Shown: positions 1 to 10,184, counted from the first letter of the stretch. The stretch: DNA of 22,430 bases from Dinochytrium kinnereticum (GCA_027604005.1 JADGJT010000368.1:1-22430), one strand, 5' to 3'. Notes: a model not told the origin generated them from the sequence alone. Numbers and translations are program-made.

Positions 1-1726
1 TGATCAGCAACCAACATTGCCAACTTGTGAACAAGGGCGATTCTATCCTTCTTGAAGACCTTTCCACAAATGGAACATTTGTGAATGGGGCATTGGTGGG
101 GAAGGGGAAATCAGTGGTCTTAAATACTGGAGACGTTGTAGATTTAAGAAAGGACAAGTCATTACGATACGAGTTTTCAAAGGTTCTTGACCAAAAAGAG
201 GAGGGAAAGAGGAAACTCCCAGACGATTTTTCGAATGCGGATGCTGGGTTAGTGACAGCAAAAAAACCAAATATCTCGGCGAAGAAAGAAAATGAAGAGC
301 TTAGCGAAGCGTTAGAACAGAATTTGACGTGAGTAATCAGGTGAACGAAGGGAAAAGTTTTGGCTCACATGCTTTCCCAATTAACTTTTAGATGTGCAAT
401 ATGCCGAGCTATATTTTACGTTCCTGTCAGCCCGTCCCCGTGCTTACACACTTTCTGCGGATCGTGTATTTCGGAATCTTTGGATAGAAGCTCTGCATGC
501 CCGATGTGTAAAGTTCCAATGACTCGAATTTCGGTAATATCATAGTGGCTTTGTTAGATTTTTTGTAACGATGGTGTTCTTTTAAAATTAGAGGAACCAT
601 CAAATGGCAGCTATTGTAGAAGCTCTTCTTCAAAAGTAAGCGCGCTTTGGTTTTGGTTTTGGTTTTCCTTGCTGACTATATAAAAGGAAGCCGGACTTGA
701 AGAGAACGGATGATGAAATCCAATACATGGACAAGACAAATAAAATCACAAACCAGGTGAGTACTTTGATGGTAGGAGGTTTTTTGTTGAGTTTGAAATA
801 GCCTTTTACTGTCACAGGCTTGGTACAAGATAATTCTTACTACGGCAATGACGATGATGTTGACGAAGACGGTGAAGGGGAAGATGACGACTCTGAACCG
901 AGTTTAGTTTGCCCGCATTGCCCACCCGGTGCCGCCGCTGATGGTTTCACTTGTAGCAATGATCAAGTTCATATCAACTGCATGAACTGCTCTCAATCAT
1001 TTCCAGACCGAGCACTCCCAAACCAGCGCTGCAAATTCTGTTCAGGCCCTTTCTGTTCAATATATTTAGGGAGCTGTACTTCCAGCTTTATTAGAGAGTT
1101 TAATATGCTCAAAGGTAGATATTTATACTTCATTACGTTATTTTAATCTTGCAATTCAGATTTTTCTAATTTGAGCTTGGATTATCATTTCTTCAAGTCA
1201 AATCATTTTGAGCAAAGTATCTTAAGAGATTACTGCAACCTGAATGGGATAACTTTGCCTCAGATAATGCAGGATATTCTACAGAAGATAGATTCTGGGG
1301 ATATTAGTATGTATTGTAATGGTTTCTCTGCGAAAGCCAGTGACCCTCTCGATCCCAATTTCAAGCCAGTATTGAAAGAGGTAGACACTTTTTTTAAATA
1401 ATCATTTGGTTACGCTTCTTCACCATGAGTTCGAAAACAATATTCATTGCTTTTTCGCTTTATAGAGTTATAGCTGTCAAGGGTGCGCGAGGGTGATTTT
1501 TGAGGAGTGCTGTTTTCAGTACCGCATGAAGATGGATGCAGCGTTGCTTCCCCCGGCTGTCCAAGGACGGCCAGACTGCTGGTATGGAAGGGACTGCAGG
1601 ACTCAGACCCACAATGCATCGCATGCTTCACGGCTCAATCACATGTGCGAGGCGACTCGAGGGCCCACATCTGGCCCGAGCTCTGGGCACAATGCGGGGT
1701 CTTCATCGAGCGTGATTGTTCCTTGA
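1..1726 (+). CDS. CHFR: CHFR-like E3 ubiquitin ligase (FHA-RING-Cys-rich-PBZ), 5' end outside window
   Basis: Probable mitotic-checkpoint E3 ubiquitin ligase. Model: join(<3..328, 392..533, 592..635, 687..756, 802..1114, 1160..1380, 1466..1726). The first exon starts inside the FHA domain, keeping the ISNQH, STNGT and VNG phosphopeptide-binding motifs. The RING finger spans the first intron and reads LTCAICRAIFYVPVSPSPCL, then HTFCGSC and CPMC, very close to animal CHFR. A linker with KITNQ leads to an acidic stretch, then a Cys-rich block (CPHC, CMNC, CKFC, FCSIYLG) and a C-terminal PBZ finger (CWYGRDC...NHMCE). PBZ fingers bind poly(ADP-ribose) in CHFR and APLF. The junction near 757-817 is ambiguous: GTGAGT 757 to AG 801 and GT 761 to CACAG 817 both keep frame. 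About 20 residues follow the PBZ and are absent from the neighbouring paralogue. Family assignment is firm; substrates are unknown. Confidence 0.9.
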
Positions 1727-1755
1727 TAAAGGGGAAGAATTCTGGTGAAATACAC

Positions 1756-1761
1756 AATAAA
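1756..1761 (+). terminator. AATAAA poly(A) signal of the first CHFR-like gene
   Basis: Canonical AATAAA 29 nt after the TGA stop of the first CHFR-like gene and before the next ATG at 1849. Position and distance suit mRNA 3'-end formation and separate the tandem genes. Confidence 0.6.
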
Positions 1762-1848
1762 GCTTGTAATTAACCATAACGCGTTGTGTTGACCTTAGGG
1801 ATTTGATCGGCGGCTGGACAATTTCAATCGCTGTTACAGTAGCCAGCA

Positions 1849-2979
1849 ATGGTCCTGCAAAGCTCCTGGGCATCACTGCGAATAAAGGATCAAACCTTCT
1901 TCGCTCCTAACAGCAGGAACCAATTCGCCTTGGGCCGCTCCAAAAAGTCTGATATCATTCTCGGCGAAAAGTACATCAGCAACAAGCACTTTCAACTGAT
2001 CCGAAACGATGATGAAGTCCTCCTTGAAGACCTTTCCAAAAACGGCACCAGAGTCAACGGGGTTCTTGTTGGGACTGGGAAGAGCGTCATCGTGGCAAGT
2101 GGCGATACCATCACCGTTGGGACGAAGAGTAAGGGGCTGCAGTATGAGTTCACTCAGGCGCCGAAAGGATCTATGAAACGGAAACGAACGGAAGAAGAAG
2201 AGAACAGTGGAAAGAGGGCCAAATCCGCGTGTGGTCGTTGCACTGGGGTGGGATCGGATGGGTTTGTTTGCGAAAAAGGCCAGGACCATATGTTCTGTGT
2301 TAACTGCAACACCTCCTTTCCAAACCGTGGACTTCCCGAGCAGCGATGCCAATTCTGCCAAAGTCCTTTTTGTTCCATTTACTTGGGAGCCTGCCGGAGA
2401 CATATGATAAGAGAGTTCATGCTTTTGAAAGGTTTGCAATGTGCTATTTATTGGGTTATTTCCTCTGACTATGGACGTCTTCGAAAGACTATAAAGCCCT
2501 TGCAATCGGAACCGATTTCTTCAAATCAAATCGATTTGAACAGAGCGTCATCGACAACTATCTTAAATCCAACAACATATCCACTCAGCAGGTCATTCTG
2601 GAATGCCTTGATCGAATCGAATCCAACACCCTAAAAATCTTCTTCAATGGGGTGGTGGCAATAACTAGCAATGCGCAGGATCCGGGGTTTAAGCCTGTCT
2701 CCCGCCAGGTTGAGTTCTCCCTGTTCCCCTCATTCTATGTGTCTCAGATGGGTTGCTAACTTTCGTATTTGACTTCTCTAGAGTTATAGCTGTGCTAGGT
2801 GTGCGTCCATTCTCTTTGAGGAATTCTGCTTTCAATACCGACTAAACTTGGATGAGGATAAGCTTCCTGCCAATGTCAAGGGAAGGCCGAATTGCTGGTA
2901 CGGGAGAGGATGTAGGACTCAAACCCATAATCAAGCTCATGCTGCAAAACTGAATCATATGTGCGAGGCTACGCGATAA
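1849..2979 (+). CDS. CHFR-like paralogue lacking the RING finger (FHA-Cys-rich-PBZ)
   Basis: Tandem paralogue of the upstream gene. Model: join(1849..2431, 2497..2708, 2782..2979), 330 residues, ATG to TAA. The FHA domain (about residues 22-92) keeps GR (29-30), SNKH (44-47), KNGT and VNG, so phosphothreonine binding looks intact. A short basic-acidic linker (KRKRTEEEENSGKRAK, a possible nuclear localisation signal) then runs straight into the Cys-rich block (CGRC, CVNC, CQFC, FCSIYLG); no RING cysteine/histidine ladder occurs. The C-terminal PBZ finger is CWYGRGC...LNHMCE, residues 303-326. The two 3' introns sit where they do in the upstream gene (phase 1 after LLK, phase 0 before SYSC), supporting duplication. 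Donor GTTTGC at 2432 is weak but restores frame. Without a RING it should not act alone as an E3; it may be an adaptor, competitor or dimer partner (inference). Confidence 0.88.
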
Positions 2980-3071
2980 GCTTATACCCATGTAGCTACA
3001 AACAAGAAGCGAAAGACCGTTTGCTTATAATCACATGTCCTGTGAAGTTCTACATAAATGGATTCTTGACA

Positions 3072-3077
3072 TTTATT
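3072..3077 (-). terminator. AATAAA poly(A) signal, tetraspanin-like gene
   Basis: TTTATT on the + strand reads AATAAA on the minus strand, about 90 nt beyond the stop codon of the tetraspanin-like gene, between the two convergent genes. Confidence 0.4.
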
Positions 3078-3166
3078 CATTATTCATAAGTATTTACACA
3101 ATTTGTCACAAGGTTTTGCTGTTTGATGCGTTTGACAGGGTAGGTCTCAGGATTCCCAGGTTGCAC

Positions 3167-3953
3167 TTATGCACCATCCAAGCCGTTTTCAGATTGTTTT
3201 TCGACAGTCTTCCTGGGCGTTTTTATCGACGTGATCAAAAGAACAGAAGCAAACAAAACCAGACTCTCCACTGCGAAAAGGGCTAACAAAAGCACCTTTG
3301 CAGAATCTGCCTGCTGTCTAAAAAAAGCCACCACAGCCTCATAACAGTCCTTACAAGCAGGCCGCAAATAAGTATCACTTCGCCCCCCAACCCTCACCAA
3401 AGTCTCGTAAGGAATGCTTGTAACATTCGATCCATTCCAAAGACAGCATCCAAATTCCTCCTCAAAAGATGCGTCAGCACTCCCTCTCTTTGACTCCCAA
3501 AACCTCATCCCATCGGCATCAGCAGAAGAAGTTGCCTCCTCCGCCACTCTAGCCACGACGAAGACATGGACGGCCAATGTGAGTGGTACGAGAATACCTG
3601 CGTGGACGAGCAGGATCGCGGGTCTGTCGAGTCTAAATCCCCCGCAACATCCCAGAATTGACGAGATGATAAACATGGCAGCGACAGCAGACATCCCTTT
3701 GTCCGATTTTAGAAGGTGATTTGATTGAAGAGAAGATATTTGTACCTGCTATCAAGGATGATGGGAGATGCGAGAGGGCTTGAACCGCTCCTGCTGTTCC
3801 GAATGCTGCAGAGAATGTGATGATGACGAGGGTGAGGCCGGCGACGATGCATGTTGTGTTGAAGAGGAAGAAAAGAAGTCTTGATATGCCTTGATGTTTT
3901 CTTGGTTTTCTTGCCCTTGCATCTCGGAGCTGAAGGCGAGCTTGCGCAGGCAT
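3167..3953 (-). CDS. Tetraspanin-like four-TM membrane protein
   Basis: Model: complement(join(3167..3696, 3746..3953)), 245 residues. The 49-nt intron (GTACAA..AAAG) joins the two halves in frame. Four hydrophobic segments lie at about residues 26-50, 72-90, 97-120 and 203-226, with a long loop between TM3 and TM4. That spacing and a TM1 beginning LLFFLFNTTCIVAGL match the tetraspanin fold. The loop has a Cys pair (GCC, 153-154) plus C184 and C187, as in the disulphide-bonded tetraspanin large extracellular loop, though the classical CCG reads GCCLWNG. Two N-glycosylation sequons (NGS 157, NVT 160) agree with an extracellular loop. The N-terminus is basic (RARKPRKH), fitting a cytosolic end. 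Likely organises membrane microdomains; partners unknown. It converges on the RING-less CHFR gene. Another four-TM family remains possible. Confidence 0.7.
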
Positions 3954-4144
3954 GCCTATTAATGGATTCTTTGTTTTTCTTCCAGCCTTTGGTTTGCTCT
4001 ACAAGGTTGTCACTAACTGTTGGGTTGGAGTGCAACGACCAGGGCCTGGGTGACAATCTTCGCCACCGAATATGGAGTTGATGGATATCTCGAAAAGCAG
4101 AGTAGAAATGCTAAGAAATATCTTTGTAAACCAAGGCACTCTAT

Positions 4145-7100
4145 TTACTCCATCAGCCCGCGAAGCATGTAAAAGTTGGCAGAGCAAGCCGCGTCCCCCC
4201 TATCAGCAACATTCTCAACAATCTGCCTAAACAGGCCCAACGTCGTCTCAAAGGACGCGGCCACCCCACCAGTCGACGCTTTTGAGGTTTTCCTATCAAC
4301 ATACTGATGAACAATCCCAATAAGCGCCATCACCACATCCAAAATAGATGTTTGACTAGGGTGTGCAAATAAGCTCCAGAACAGTGTTGTAGTGAACTCC
4401 TCGTATACCTTCACGATCGATGGCTGATGTGTTTCCCCCTTTCGGTGGAGGCCGTTTGTGTGAAGATGCTTTTGGAAAGCTTCCCAGTTGGATTTTATGA
4501 CCAGATTTTGGGCATAATATAGGAGGTCGTGGATGAAATTTCGGGATTGGAAGAACATGCGACACCTTGCTCGATCGGCGATAGGGATGCGGTCCAGGCG
4601 TTTAAGAAGAAATCCGAGGTGAATGAGTAAGGTCAGTATGCTATGAAAGCATTTGGTAGAGGAGTCCGAGAAAAGGCCTAGTGGTGATTCTGGAAAGGCT
4701 ATATTTAGACGGATGCCTCCTGTTTTACAGAGTTAGTATAAGGTGTTCTGAAATTTGGCAATTATTCACCTATGAATTCTTTAGTATTCGAAGAAGGACT
4801 GAGGTGAACTTGAAATTCAATAGGACACGCCACATCATATCGACACGAAAAATCCTTTCTGAGCAACTCCAAAATCCCATCCCAAAGAGCCTTCCTCTCC
4901 AAGCCAGCCTGAACACTTTTTAGTTCCCGATCTCTTAACAGGGCGATCATCACGTTTTCAAAGAAAAGCGCGTTGTTTCCAAGAAAATAGTCGCCGATCA
5001 TCTGAAGATAGACTGGAAGAACTGAATAATGAATGGACAGAATCTCGACCGATGTGTGAAGTTGGCGGTATCGTGCTGATAGGGCCCGTCGAAAACACAC
5101 AGAGCGGGCAATATGGGGAATCAGTAGTTTGCTTGCAATCGCCTTCAGTTTGGCATCATCTCCCGTTTCTTCTGCCTTAGTGGTTTCTTGTTGTTTCGCC
5201 GTTATCGGAGGTACTTCACCATCCTTCACCTCATCTGGCATATCCTTTGTTGCTTCAGTTGTAGGGATTGGTAAGGCTGAAACGCCGGGAATAAGCGTGG
5301 TTCCTGCATGAGTAAAAGCCTCATTGGGATAATTCTCTTCATTATCATTTTCGTTTGGTGGTAAAACTTTGCCAGTGTGCGCGTAGTCACTAGGTTCCAA
5401 GGTGGCGGTCAGTATTGGATTTGCTTCATGGGCAATTGATGTTGCAGGCTGAGCTTGAGATCCTTCCGATAATAGTACATTATTTTGCCGCTCGACGGTC
5501 TCATTTGACATGGTAAGACCCTTCTTAACGCCATCTGAATGGAAATCGGTCAAAGAAGAATCTCTTCCATCCTCGGAACGAGAAGCCGGAGTCTTCTCTT
5601 CTTTAAGAAACATCATAGCTGGCACTTCTGACCAAAAAGCCACGGGATCCTTTTCCTCACTTCGAATCAATTCTACCCGTTTGTCAAATAACTCCTGACG
5701 TTTTTGAGACCACAAGATCCTCTCAGTTTGCAAGTCAATCTCTGTGAATTTGGCAGCATACTCCTTCTCTATTCTTATCGCCTCTTCCTTAACAAGAAGT
5801 TCTGAGGCAGCGATATCCTGTGATCTCTTTTGCGCTTTCATCTCTAATGCTACCGCAACTTTTTCGAGGTTTGTTTTTCGATCTGCTAAAAAGTCGTCGA
5901 TCTCTCTTTGGCGAGTTTTCTTCTTCTCTTCGGCTACTTTGCCAGATTCCTGTCGTTTTTCAAGTTTTGAGGCGAGTTGTCGGCGTTTCTGTAATAAACG
6001 ACGTATCAGAGATGAGAATTAGAAGAAAAGTCATCGAACATTTAGGTAGATATTTGATCTTCGTTGAAGCTCAATTAATTGTGCATCCTGCTGAGATCTA
6101 TGCAAGAAATTCAAATGATTCTTGAAGGAGAGATGCCATTTCTTATCCGACTCTGATAGAGATGACAGCCCGCTTATGCTATTAGCATTGTGAAAATATT
6201 TTGGAATCATACCTCAAGGGTGAATTTAGGCATGTGTCGAAGCTATACTTAAATTCCAAAGTATTTTCTGACATGCTTTTCGACAAGTAGAGTAAAAAGG
6301 GTTTTGATTTTGACATAATGTTAACAGCTAAGTCTGAAGTTGCAGGAATCAAGGTCTGTAAACATAAGTAACGTGATCAAAAAAAATGAAATAAAAAATA
6401 AATAAAGAACCTACATTGGGAAGAAAAGGCTCCTGACTTGATGTGGAGAAGAAATTGCTGGGCTGTTTTAGAAAACCATATGATCTCCTTAAATGATAGG
6501 TGGTGTTGAGAGTGTGAACATCTTCAGTGGAACCACTGCTGCCTTTCGACTCCGACGCGAATCCAAGAATCAAAATAATCCGATCCATAACATGGGACAA
6601 AAGCGTACTTTGGAGTTGTTGCAAATGATTTCCAATAGATATCGAGTTCACCGCATCCGACGCCGTTCTTAAGCCTGGTCTAATCGAGTTGATCGCCTCG
6701 CACCGCGACAGAAGAGTCAGAACATCATTCTCTATGGAATCTACGGCAGCTTGTCCGTTGCAGCGGGAATGAACAATGTCCGCCAAAGAGTTCATAATCA
6801 TACGCAGAGATTCGAGGGATTGAATCAAATCCTCCAGTGCAAAAAACCTTGACAATAAACCGAATTCTTTTTTGTCAAATATTACGTTGGCGTTGACTTG
6901 AACATATCGCCCAACGGAGATAAAGTCCCTAGCAGTTTTGCACAAGAGAGTAAGGAGAGAGCTAATCATTCAGTTAAAACCCAGATTCTTAACGTTTATT
7001 TTTTGTGCTTACGATTCTTTAACGAAAGTCTTGTCCACCACTACATCTATTGCTTTCAATAGGCTCTGCAAAGACCCCAACTTTCTGGCAAGCTTTCTTC

Positions 7101-7303
7101 CCGGTGTGAGCAGAAGGTTGGAAGAGCATGTAATACCTCAATGCCTTCAACTTGAAGCGACCTGCGAGGTTTTGCTTCTCGATGACAGGATTTTTGGGTG
7201 AATTCTCGGCCGCCTTTCGCGATGCAACAAAGGAGTCCAGCAAGCGGAAGGCGGGTTGCGGGACAGGGCCATCCTCAATGAGGGCCTCCCATGAAGCCAG
7301 CAT
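4145..7303 (-). CDS. Gamma-tubulin complex component, GCP6-like
   Basis: Spc97/Spc98 (GCP) family protein of the gamma-tubulin ring complex, which nucleates microtubules. Model: complement(join(4145..4719, 4770..5988, 6040..6097, 6213..6355, 6415..6961, 7013..7084, 7137..7303)), about 926 residues from the ATG at 7303. The N-terminal part resembles GRIP1 (LKALRKLGSLQSLLKAID, then SSLLTLLCKTARDF). A charged coiled coil follows from about residue 330 (KRRQLASKLEKRQ onward), then a Ser/Glu-rich disordered stretch to about 610, then GRIP2 (YLQMIGDYFLGNNALFFENV; CPIEFQVHLSPSS; RNFIHDLLYYAQNLVI). A long insert between GRIP1 and GRIP2 is typical of GCP6. The 50-nt last intron has a perfect TACTAAC branch site. 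Donor GTTCGA at 6039 is weak. GRIP1 looks short at its start, so upstream exons are likely. GCP5 is the main alternative identity. Confidence 0.78.
4732..4738 (-). other. Consensus intron branch site TACTAAC
   Basis: Minus-strand TACTAAC 12 nt upstream of the AAAACAG acceptor in the last intron (4769 to 4720) of the GCP6-like gene. It is the only perfect yeast-type branch consensus I found at an intron end here; other introns carry looser forms such as CTGAC or CTCAC. Confidence 0.7.
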
Positions 7304-7439
7304 CCGTTGAATGTCAGAAAGCTTTTGTGGAACAACTGAGGTTCGGACTTATGGGACTCCCAGAAGAAAGCACTTTTATTCCAATTCTCTGCCGGATATT
7401 CGCGTAAGGATACGCGGAGGTATAAGATGCTCAACGCGA

Positions 7440-8730
7440 TGCTTCACTACGAATCCACAGGTAAGTAAGTCAACCCCATCATTACCCGCTATGCTGCCGG
7501 AGTTTTAAGTGCCCAGACAAATGCATGTATGGGGACTGTATCATCATTCATGTGGTTGGTGGTCGATGAATTGCCGCCTGGAGCTTGAAGAAGACGTATA
7601 GGATCGAAAGATTATGTCCAAAAAGCAAAAACAAAAGGACGCTGTCAGTCGCTGTGTCATCATGGACGACCACACCATCCACTTCAATTGAATACGCTAT
7701 AATGGGCAGTTGTGGGCGTCTTGGTCCGCGTCACTGGCAAATAATTACTCAAGGACATTCCCTACCGCCCGCTGGATAAAGTTGCCACGTTGGCGAAGTG
7801 TACTTATGAAGACATAATCTTAGACAGTGTTGATGAGGGAGGCCCGAATCAGTGACATATGACACCTCACCGTATGACCCTGCACCAAGGTATCCTGGCC
7901 TCTCGTTCGAGTCGCCGATAATCGAGTTGGTCAACAGATGTTTCTACTAAGCATGACTTTCCAAAGCTGCTGGACGCTGTAAACATCTGGCTAACGGAGT
8001 AGGGCTTCGAGGGTAAGGCTTCCCTTTCGTTCGTCCCGTAAATAAGGGGACGCCTGTGAAGCGTGTGAACCCTATGTTATTCGATGAAAATTACCAGTAT
8101 CCATGCCGGCTAAGGCATGATGGTCCTCCTGAGTGGAATATTCTCTAGTGCAAATTAACATGTCAAGAATTAGGCATGAACACCGACCAGGTAGTGATTC
8201 GCTTTGCCCATAGGATATTCTCAGTCTGTCTTCGGCCAGGAGACAACAGATGCACAGCGTGCCGATGGATGAAATACTTCTCAGAAGGCCACGTGAGGGT
8301 TGGAAAAACCACAAGAAAGAATGCTAAGGGGAAAAAAAGTGTCATATTATGACAGATAGTCACGGTAGTTCAGATGCTTTGATATGTATGCAGCAGAGAG
8401 AGATGAGGGGATTTGGACCATGCGACCACAAGCTCGTCCACTTCCTACATCTATGAAATTGGCGACTAGCTAGCTGGCTGTGCTTAAGCAGTGCTCTAAC
8501 AGTGATTGGACGCGGTGTTTCCGCGATACCTCCAGATGAATGTCTATAACCAGCGTACAAAGAAGCGCAGGCGTCTTGCTGATAATGACCGGCGTTGAAT
8601 GGATGGAGGGATGGACCTTGGATTTGAGCAAAAAGTCAACAACGGTGACATTTCCTGTTATCACCACGGTGAAAGTTGCCACCAAACCTCGTCTCTGCCT
8701 CCAGCTTGACGCTCCCAGACGACCTAGAAA
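7440..8730. other. 1.3 kb without a supportable gene
   Basis: Open frames here are short (about 80 codons or fewer), overlap one another on both strands and match nothing I recognise. There are no long low-complexity tracts. Possible contents are upstream exons or promoter of the GCP6-like gene (leaving leftward), the promoter of the Ser/Pro-rich gene (leaving rightward), or a decayed gene. A strong-looking plus-strand donor (CAG followed by GTAAGTAAG, near 7460) and two peptide-like stretches are discussed in the findings. I saw no tRNA or transposon ends. Confidence 0.5.
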
Positions 8731-10138
8731 ATGAACATTGACGGTCAGCCAGAGCCCGTCATCCCTGCAGCCCTTCCCACCATGGATGATATCCTCCAGC
8801 CCTTCCCGCAGAGAAGCAGACAGAGTTCAGCTCAACTCTCAGACTCAGGCATCGGCGGCTCACACACACATGCTCCATCAGATGCAGATGCAGGCTGCGA
8901 ATCACAGAAAGGGCTGATTCTGGGATCAGATTTGTTCACATCACTCTCGTTTGAGAGGCTCTCGCTGCTGGACAGCCCAAGCCAACACCATGTTGCTCTG
9001 TCGGGAAACTCTCACGATGACGAGGTGGATCGACTCGTGAGCAGCGCTGTTGAGGATCTGAGGCGCAGAAGAGAGAGCATAACCTTTTTTAAGACCATGC
9101 CAAAAGGTAACTCTTTTCTGGGTCGACCCATGTTTTGTTAAAGTATAGCAGGTGACTGTGTGTCTCGCTTGGATTCTATTGTTGACGAAGAGGCACCGCC
9201 TGGGCTTGCTCTGGATGACGACGACCTCTTCCCACCGGAGATTCCAGTCATTCTTATCCCATCATCGTTGATATCCAAGCGGTAGGCAACCTGCGATAAT
9301 GTTGAAGATGCTGATTTGTGTCTCTCATCCTCAGTTCTATTCCTGAACCAAAGACGTTGGTGGGATCACCGACTCTTGCAAAACGAAGAAGTGAGCAAGA
9401 ATTAAGTTCCATTCGATTATCTAGCCCGACGATCCAACGGAGCGGACAGACCTGCACTCACCCGATTCCTACCACCACACCTTCAAAGCTATCCTCTCTT
9501 ATCAGACGCCCGTCCATGCCCAATCTGTCAACGCACTCACCGTCTAAATCTACAGGAATGAGATCAAGCTTGACGACCCCATCCCTCTCGCCCTTTTCAA
9601 CACGTGAGAAGCTAAGATTAGATATATTCTATTCTGACTCCTTCCATCTCAAAGCCGGAGTTTCCCCAAAGCCGTCCCCAGCAGGCTCCAAAGTTTCCAT
9701 GATTCCTTCACCCTCACCCTCAAAGGGCCTTCAACGCCGCCCATCAGCCTCAAGCCTCTCTGATCGCGCAAGATTCATATCTGTAACGCCAGAGATGGTG
9801 ATCTCACCAGCTGCTGAGCCTTCAGGAGGTCGTGGACGATCTGCACGCCCCACTCAGGTTCGAGCCGAATATGGTAGTCTTCTCGCAACAACGAGGCTTG
9901 ACGCTTCAACTGGACCACCGCGGAGAAGCATGTTACCGCAGGTATTTGCCAAAGATTGTTTAGTTATGGAGATACTTAATTGCCGTTCTTTCAGCGAGGA
10001 AGCTCTGTTTCACGCACAACCACTGAAGAATCAACATTCACGTCTCGATTAAGGTCATTTGGGTCCGCTCATTCCTTAAAAACGCAACCACCCCCTCTTC
10101 CCGAGCCGTCAGCTGGATCTCTGCCTAGACCGATCTGA
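8731..10138 (+). CDS. Ser/Pro-rich, largely disordered protein of unknown function
   Basis: Model: join(8731..9106, 9152..9281, 9335..9941, 9995..10138), 418 residues, ATG to TGA; all three introns have GT..AG ends and keep frame. No domain is recognised. The N-terminus carries an acidic/helical stretch (DDEVDRLVSSAVEDLRRRRE, about 110-130). The second exon gives a short acidic-hydrophobic segment (LALDDDDLFPPEIPVILIP). The rest is rich in Ser, Pro and basic residues, with repeated SPSPSK-like peptides. RRPSMP and RRPSAS fit the PKA consensus RRxS, and many SP/TP sites suit proline-directed kinases. This looks like a phosphorylation-regulated scaffold (inference). No CBM21 or other glycogen-targeting module is visible despite the debranching enzyme gene next door. 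A poly(A) signal follows at 10179, supporting a gene separate from its neighbour. Confidence 0.72.
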
Positions 10139-10178
10139 TCTCCTTTCTCTCTTCCAGACTAATTCTCCAAGCATTTGT

Positions 10179-10184
10179 AATAAA
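10179..10184 (+). terminator. AATAAA poly(A) signal after the Ser/Pro-rich gene
   Basis: AATAAA 40 nt past the TGA stop and 110 nt before the debranching enzyme ATG. It argues that the two genes are separate units and that the debranching enzyme promoter lies in the same 155-nt gap. Confidence 0.5.

Noticed and set aside
1873..2505. Minus-strand open frame of 210 codons
   Set aside because: Antisense shadow of the RING-less CHFR exon 1; the sense strand has FHA and Cys-rich motifs.
3709..4056. Minus-strand frame of 115 codons overlapping the tetraspanin-like first exon
   Set aside because: Conflicts with the frame that encodes TM1 and splices cleanly to TM2-TM4.
7033..7137. Apparent frameshift in the GRIP1 region of the GCP6-like gene
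   Set aside because: A 52-nt GT..AG intron (7136 to 7085, minus strand) joins LKALR to KLGSLQSLLKAID in frame, so no frameshift is needed.
7749..7934. Peptide GAGSYGEV resembling a protein kinase Gly-rich loop (minus strand)
   Set aside because: No following VAIK lysine or other kinase subdomains in any nearby frame; the frame ends within 61 codons. Kept only as a hint in the unexplained region.
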